Below are positions 7,765 to 11,775 of a DNA stretch of 11,775 nt, piece after piece. The position numbers and the translations under genes were made by a program. The DNA lies in assembly GCA_030674155.1 (NCBI GenBank), contig JASPKP010008255.1:1-11775 (forward strand). The letters are read 5' to 3'. Positions within the stretch are counted from its first letter, which is position 1. Each line of letters starts with the position of its first letter. This DNA is from Stramonita haemastoma. Its lineage: Eukaryota; Mollusca; Gastropoda; Neogastropoda; Muricidae. The notes under the pieces were generated by a model. It saw nothing but the letters and a program-made list of their open reading frames with translations, was not told where the DNA came from and made no database searches.

Positions 7765-8017
7765 ACAGCTCTTACCCAATAAAAATGTGCCAGCCACCTG
7801 TTTTTCTGATTGTCTTGGTATGGAAAACCTGGGAATGCAACAGAAACCATTATCAGTAGTTGACATGTCACTCACCCCCTCCCCCATTCACCCACTCCCT
7901 CCCCCTCACCACCACCAGCCCCCCGCAAACACACACACACAGAGTAACTACCTCTGCCAGAGTCCTGACTGTCTTCCTCCAAGTCCTGTCCTCCACTGTC
8001 TCCACACCGACCTTGCA

Positions 8018-8154
8018 ACTCAACAAATGAACGTGTATGTATACAGTATGTACACAATGTCCACAACTCACAGAATGAACGTGTATGTTTACATGTACAC
8101 AATGTCCACAACTCACAGAATTAACATGTATGTATACATGTACATAATGTTCAC
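8018..8154. repeat. 45-bp minisatellite, 3 copies
   Basis: Units start at 8018 (47 bp, with a 'gt'-type insertion), 8065 and 8110 (45 bp each). Sequence is homologous to the 2-copy array at 7429-7518, so copy number differs between the two duplicates. Confidence 0.9.
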
Positions 8155-8160
8155 AACTCT

Positions 8161-8321
8161 CCACCAAGAGTCCTTCAGTTGAGACTATAAACAGAGGCTG
8201 TTTGTGAATGTACACATAACATCTTGCGCACATGTTAAATCCTGTTCTGCTTTTCAAAAGAGTAGGCCACTGTGTGCCAGTGGGAACAGATGACAAAATT
8301 TACAAAACTGCATGCACATAT
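8161..8321 (+). mobile_element. SINE family A, core to 3' domain, truncated at its 3' end
   Basis: Begins at the core (agagtccttcagttgagac), as at 7526. It stops abruptly after aaaactgcatgcacat, where a new SINE copy begins. It is the counterpart of 7526-7764 in the second duplicate. Confidence 0.8.
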
Positions 8322-8560
8322 CCCGTTCGAAGAGATTTTCTCCTGGAGTTAACATCAGTGCTGACTCCACTCTCCCCCAAACTCCTTCAGATGAGACTAT
8401 AAACCAAGAACCGATGTGTGAAAGCATGCAGAACATCTTATGCACACATTATATACTGTTCCGCTTTTTGTAAGAGCAGGCCATCATGTGCTGGTGGAAC
8501 AGATGACATTTACAAAACTGCTTATCCCATTATCCTCGATAAAAAAGAAAATAAAACCAA
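8322..8560 (+). mobile_element. SINE family A, lacking most of the tRNA head
   Basis: Begins within the B-box flank (atcccgttcgaagag) and carries the imperfect hairpin (ggagttaaca/tgctgactcc) of copy 1 rather than the perfect one of copies 2-4. The core, a 3' domain with a short internal deletion (tacaaaactgcttatccc) and an A-rich tail follow. It is fused directly to the preceding SINE fragment. Confidence 0.8.
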
Positions 8561-8601
8561 AAAAATTTTTTAAAAAGAAAATAAACACACACACACACAC
8601 A

Positions 8602-8825
8602 GAGTCCTTTGGATGAGACTTTAAACAGAGCTCATGTGCACAAAATCACGCAGAATATCTTGCACACATGTTAAATCCTGTTCCGCTTTTTAAATGAGTA
8701 GGCCACTGTGTGGCGGTGAGATGGGATGACAAAATTTACAAAACTGCATACATAAGGGACTAGGTGTAAAAAAGCATACAAGTGCTTATTCCACTTTTCC
8801 TCCAAATAAAAGAATAAATAAACAA
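8602..8825 (+). mobile_element. SINE family A, 3' half, diverged
   Basis: Follows a (CA)n run and starts at the core (gagtcctttggatgagac), the same start point as at 7526 and 8161. The 3' domain (ctgttccgctttttaaatg, gggactaggtgtaaa) is more diverged than in the other copies. Ends in an aataaataaac-type tail. Confidence 0.8.
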
Positions 8826-8838
8826 AACAAAAAAAAAT

Positions 8839-9051
8839 ATACACACACATGAAATCAAACACACACACACACGCACATACGCACACACACACACACATGC
8901 CCATGCCCACACACATGCACACCCACTTATACACCACATACACAAGCACACACACAAAACACACATACACAGACAAGACACACAAACACACACACACAAA
9001 CACACACACTCTCTCTCACACACACAAACACACACACACTCTCTCTCTTTG
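8839..9051. repeat. Long CA/CT microsatellite tract
   Basis: Interrupted (CA)n of about 210 bp with internal cccatgcccacacacatgc. At its right end it has two copies of a 30-bp block made of a CA run plus ctctctctc (about 9001-9048). All ORFs across it (His/Thr or Cys/Val rich) are artefacts. Confidence 0.95.
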
Positions 9052-9420
9052 TGTCCCTGGCTTGGAATCTGTTTTCTCCATGTGCTGTCAGGGATCCATG
9101 TCTGACATGTATGGAGGAAGCTAACTGTGCACAGCAGTTCACACCCACTCCTGCCTGGTGTGTCATAGCAGTTCACTTCAGAAGACTTCAAACAACTCTG
9201 GCTGAAGTGACTTTCAAACCAAATCAGAAAATCACAATAAAAAACCCAAAACCAAAAAAAATTGTATACAGGGTTCAGTCTCAGCCGGTGTGTAGAAAGC
9301 CTTGGACATCACTCTGACCATTCTGAATCTATCCAGGATGCTCACTGCACTGACAGCTGTCTGCTTTGAACAAGGGCAGAACTAGGGATGCACTTCTGCT
9401 GGCTGCTATTATTAGCCGTA
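9052..9420. other. Unique sequence, no supported feature
   Basis: An 88-codon ORF (9051-9317, plus) starts here but has no recognisable motif, and its end runs through an A-rich stretch. An aataaa occurs near 9236. Nothing supports a real exon; it could be untranslated or intronic DNA. Confidence 0.4.
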
Positions 9421-9600
9421 CTGCCCCCCCCCCCCCCCCCCCAAAAAAAAAAAACTGCCTTCCAGGGCAACCACTTTCCCCAAACTAAAAAGTTCCCCCC
9501 ACACCCCCTAAAAACCGCCTTCCCATGCTATCAAGTTCTTGCTGCCCCTCTCCCCCCCTAAAAAACCTGCCTTCCTAGCCTAACCAGTTCTCCTATCAGT
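9421..9600. repeat. Degenerate ~55-bp repeat with (C)19(A)12
   Basis: Three diverged units each combine a C-run, an A-run, ctgccttcc or ccgccttcc (about 9454, 9514 and 9565) and an accagttct/tcaagttct-like segment. The first has grown to 19 C (9424-9442) followed by 12 A (9443-9454). Confidence 0.65.
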
Positions 9601-9845
9601 GAAAACAGTCCTTCCAGACTTAGAGGCTAAGCTACACAGGAAGGACAGGACTTGGGCTTTGGTTTTCTGGGGCTACTAGAGACACTGGCCCTAGGGATCA
9701 CTTTCTAGGCAGTGGCAGCTTATCCCCACTCCCTGGCTATGACCACCTTTGGCAACCACCAGCCACAACAGATGACTGGCTGTTTAAACAGGGTGCAGCA
9801 TGTTCTGAAGGACCTTCAGGGAGAGGGAAGCAGTACCGGTGCATG
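9601..9845. other. Unique sequence without recognised feature
   Basis: Mixed-composition DNA with no motif, repeat or convincing ORF. The 97-codon ORF starting at 9712 runs into the CA tract and is not credible. Confidence 0.4.
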
Positions 9846-9965
9846 TGTACACACACATACACACACATACATACACACACACTCACACACACTCACACAC
9901 ACACACACACTCACACACACTCAACTTCTCACTCTCTCCCATCATTTACACACATACACTCTCTG
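9846..9965. repeat. CA microsatellite with actcacac blocks
   Basis: (CA)n interrupted by acactcac and acataca variants, followed by a T/C-rich stretch to about 9975. Confidence 0.9.
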
Positions 9966-10018
9966 TGTCTCTCTTACTGATGCGGATCTAGTAACACTGA
10001 TGTAGACAGACATTACAT

Positions 10019-10112
10019 GGAATACTACCATTACTTCTTCTGCTATTAGCATACCTTACTACCATTACTACTGCTACAGCTACCACTACTACCATTGCCA
10101 CTCCAACCACTG
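10019..10112. repeat. ACT/ACC-rich trinucleotide-like stretch
   Basis: Repeated actaccatt and actactgct-like triplets form an imperfect (ACY)n trinucleotide region that runs into the next CA tract. Confidence 0.6.
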
Positions 10113-10115
10113 CTC

Positions 10116-10170
10116 TACACACACATACGCACACACACACATGCACACGCACACACGCACAAACACACTT
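10116..10170. repeat. CA microsatellite
   Basis: (CA)n with acgcac interruptions, followed by short cactcattcactcact repeats. Confidence 0.9.
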
Positions 10171-10259
10171 GTTCACTCATTCACTCACTGTCACTTTTCC
10201 ACTTTACTCTAAGGCTCTATCCATATTTTCCTACATGTGACAACCAACACACAAAGGAC

Positions 10260-10279
10260 GGGGGGGGGGGGGGGGGGGG
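10260..10279. repeat. (G)20 homopolymer
   Basis: Twenty consecutive G on the plus strand, flanked by aaaggac and tagacag. It can form quadruplex structures, and its true length is uncertain because long G-runs are often misread. Confidence 0.9.
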
Positions 10280-10746
10280 TAGACAGAATGGCTCAAAGAA
10301 AAAGGGGAGAAACTCAGAAGAACTGGGGAGCTACAGACACATCCCAGACCTGTCTTTAGTACTGTCAGTCACAGACAGTGCTGGAAAAAGGAGTGCTGTG
10401 AAAACCTTGCAGAAACACAACTATGTGAAGACTGCAGCCCCTTCAGAAGAAATTTCGCAACAGAGGCACAAAGAAAAACACTTTCACAGAAACTGCAGCA
10501 GAAACATGCTAAACTTTGAAAGTCTAACTTTCAAAGATGTAATGATGTTTGCCGTATGAAGCCAACAATGGAGTGACAATTCTTAAGCAGACAGGAAATG
10601 TGGAGAATAGTCAGGACGACACAAATGATCAACACTCCCATACAATGGGAAGACAGTCAACCTTTCAAAGCAACATGTCTACCACAAAGAGAGAGGGGGG
10701 AAATCTGGAAAGATTCCCATTTGACAACCAAACAAACAGAAGAATA
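10280..10746. other. Unique A-rich sequence; one small hairpin
   Basis: No recognisable gene. The 154-codon plus-strand ORF ending near 10559 begins inside microsatellites and passes through the G-run as poly-Gly, so it is not credible as a whole. A perfect 9-bp inverted repeat (ctttgaaag/ctttcaaag, loop tctaa) lies at 10514-10536. Confidence 0.4.
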
Positions 10747-11775
10747 CTCTAAAGAGCTGGTCACCTGTATCACTACAAACACAAAGGACCATAGACACTA
10801 ACCAGGACTTCCCTGTACCAACAACTTGTATTACTACAAACACAAAGGACCATAGACACTAACCAGGACTTCCCTGTACCAACAACTTGTATCACTACAA
10901 ACAAAGGACCATTAGACGCTAACCAGGACTTCCCTGTACCAACAACTTGTATCACTACAAACACAAAGGACCATTAGACACTAACCAGGACTTCCCTGTA
11001 CCAACAACTTGTATCACTACAAAGGACCATAAACACTAACTAGGACTTCCCTGCACCAACAACTTGCATCACTACAAACACAAAGGACCATAGACACTAA
11101 CTAGGACTTCCCTGTACCAACAACTTGTATTACTACAAACACAAAGGACCATAGACACTGACCAGGACCTCTCTGTACCAACAACTTGTATTACTACAAA
11201 GGACCATAAACACTGACTAGGACTTCCCTGTACCTACAACTTGTATCAGTACAAATACAAAGGAACATAGACACTGACTATGACTTTAAAGAGCTGGTCA
11301 TCTGTATCACTACAAACACAAAGGACCATAGACACTAACCAGGACTTCCCTGTACCAACAACTTGTATCACTACAAACCAAAGGACCTAGACACTAACAG
11401 ACTTCCCCGTAAACCCAAAAACTTTTATCCCCTACAAACAAAGGAGCATTTAAAAAACTAACCAGGATTTCCCCGTAACACCAACTTGTATCACGAAAAT
11501 ACAAAAGGGTCAAGAAAAACTAACAGGAAATGCCCTTTACCCAACAAATTTTTATCATTAACAAACACAAAGGACCATAGAAAACCTAACTAGGACTTCC
11601 CTGTACCAAAAAAATTTGGGGTCACTACAAACACAAAGGAAACCCTAGACACTGGGCTAGGACTTCTCTGTACCAACAACTTTTATCCTACAAATACAAA
11701 AAAACATAAACACTAACCAGGACTTTCCTGTACCCAAAGGCCTTTTTATTTCTGCCAGCGGCCCCCCCCCATCCC
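10747..11775. repeat. ~61-bp minisatellite array
   Basis: Units are marked by aggacttccctgtacc and caaaggaccatagacac. The acc/actagg start falls at 10801, 10862, 10922, 10984, 11039, 11100, 11161, 11216, a diverged start at 11277, then 11338. Spacings are mostly 60-62 bp, with two 55-bp units (10984-11038 and 11161-11215) lacking an 'acaaac'-type hexamer. Variant units with aaagagctggtca lie at 10751 and 11288, 537 bp apart. From about 11395 the units become irregular, with extra A, C and G in runs, until the window ends. Confidence 0.9.

Larger units (their letters stand above)
6510..8321. repeat. Second, imperfect tandem duplication (copies 6510-7764 and 7765-8321)
   Basis: Both copies begin with caaacagc.cttac and an aatgtgccagccacctg segment (about 6531 and about 7786). 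Both then contain a tggaaaacctgggaatgc block (7230 and 7820), a C-rich tract, an agagtaactacctctgcc block, a 45-bp minisatellite and a SINE 3' half. Copy 2 lacks about 670 bp holding the RT fragment. It keeps the last ~30 bp of that fragment's flank, which suggests internal deletion in copy 2 rather than insertion into copy 1. Confidence 0.8.

Noticed and set aside
9051..9317. 88-codon ORF in unique DNA
   Set aside because: No recognisable motif, no splice or translation context, and the end is A-rich low-complexity sequence.
10095..10559. 154-codon plus-strand ORF with a poly-Gly stretch
   Set aside because: Starts inside microsatellites and its poly-Gly is the (G)20 run, whose length is unreliable. 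No domain is recognisable downstream.
10773..10964. Minus-strand ORF with an internal peptide repeat (VIQVVGTGKSWL)
   Set aside because: This is the 61-bp minisatellite read in one frame. The period is not a multiple of three and 55-bp units and stops break it.
10747..11775. CRISPR-like array
   Set aside because: The repeats are contiguous ~61-bp tandem units with no variable spacers, and the DNA is eukaryotic in character.

Overview
The window looks like intergenic or intronic DNA from an invertebrate animal, most likely a marine mollusc (possibly a snail). This is an inference from the mix of tRNA-derived SINEs, decayed non-LTR retrotransposon 3' ends, abundant (CA)n microsatellites and minisatellites. 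No host protein-coding gene, rRNA, functional tRNA or CRISPR array can be supported. Nothing prokaryotic (Shine-Dalgarno sites, operons, dense ORFs) is visible.

Layout: (1) 1-1600 holds the end of one SINE at the window edge, an A/T-rich unique stretch, a minus-strand tRNA-derived SINE (728-1154) and a plus-strand tRNA-derived SINE (1247-1598), the last two head to head. (2) 1599-6509 is a tandem array of three units of about 1.47 kb. Each unit has a (CT/CA)n tract, a minus-strand C-terminal reverse-transcriptase (RT) fragment, another (CA)n tract and a plus-strand SINE with a truncated head. Unit 1 is interrupted by a different retrotransposon 3' end, on the plus strand, that finishes in (GAT)15. 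(3) 6510-8321 is a second, imperfect tandem duplication. Copy 1 carries a fourth RT fragment (6564-7250), a C-rich tract, a 45-bp minisatellite (2 copies) and a SINE 3' half. Copy 2 lacks the RT part and has 3 minisatellite copies. (4) 8322-9051 has two more SINE fragments and a 200-bp CA/CT tract. (5) 9052-10746 is mostly unique DNA broken by a (C)19(A)12 tract with a degenerate ~55-bp repeat, CA tracts and a (G)20 run. (6) 10747 to the end is a ~61-bp minisatellite that becomes ragged over the last 380 bases, like the poor-quality end of a contig.

No genes work together here. All recognisable coding sequence is retrotransposon debris with stops and frameshifts, and the story is one of repeat evolution: modular SINEs, nested insertion, unequal recombination at simple repeats and array growth. 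The most interesting structure is the compound SINE + RT tandem array. Its units share breakpoints, and they can be partly ordered in time by shared and private lesions.
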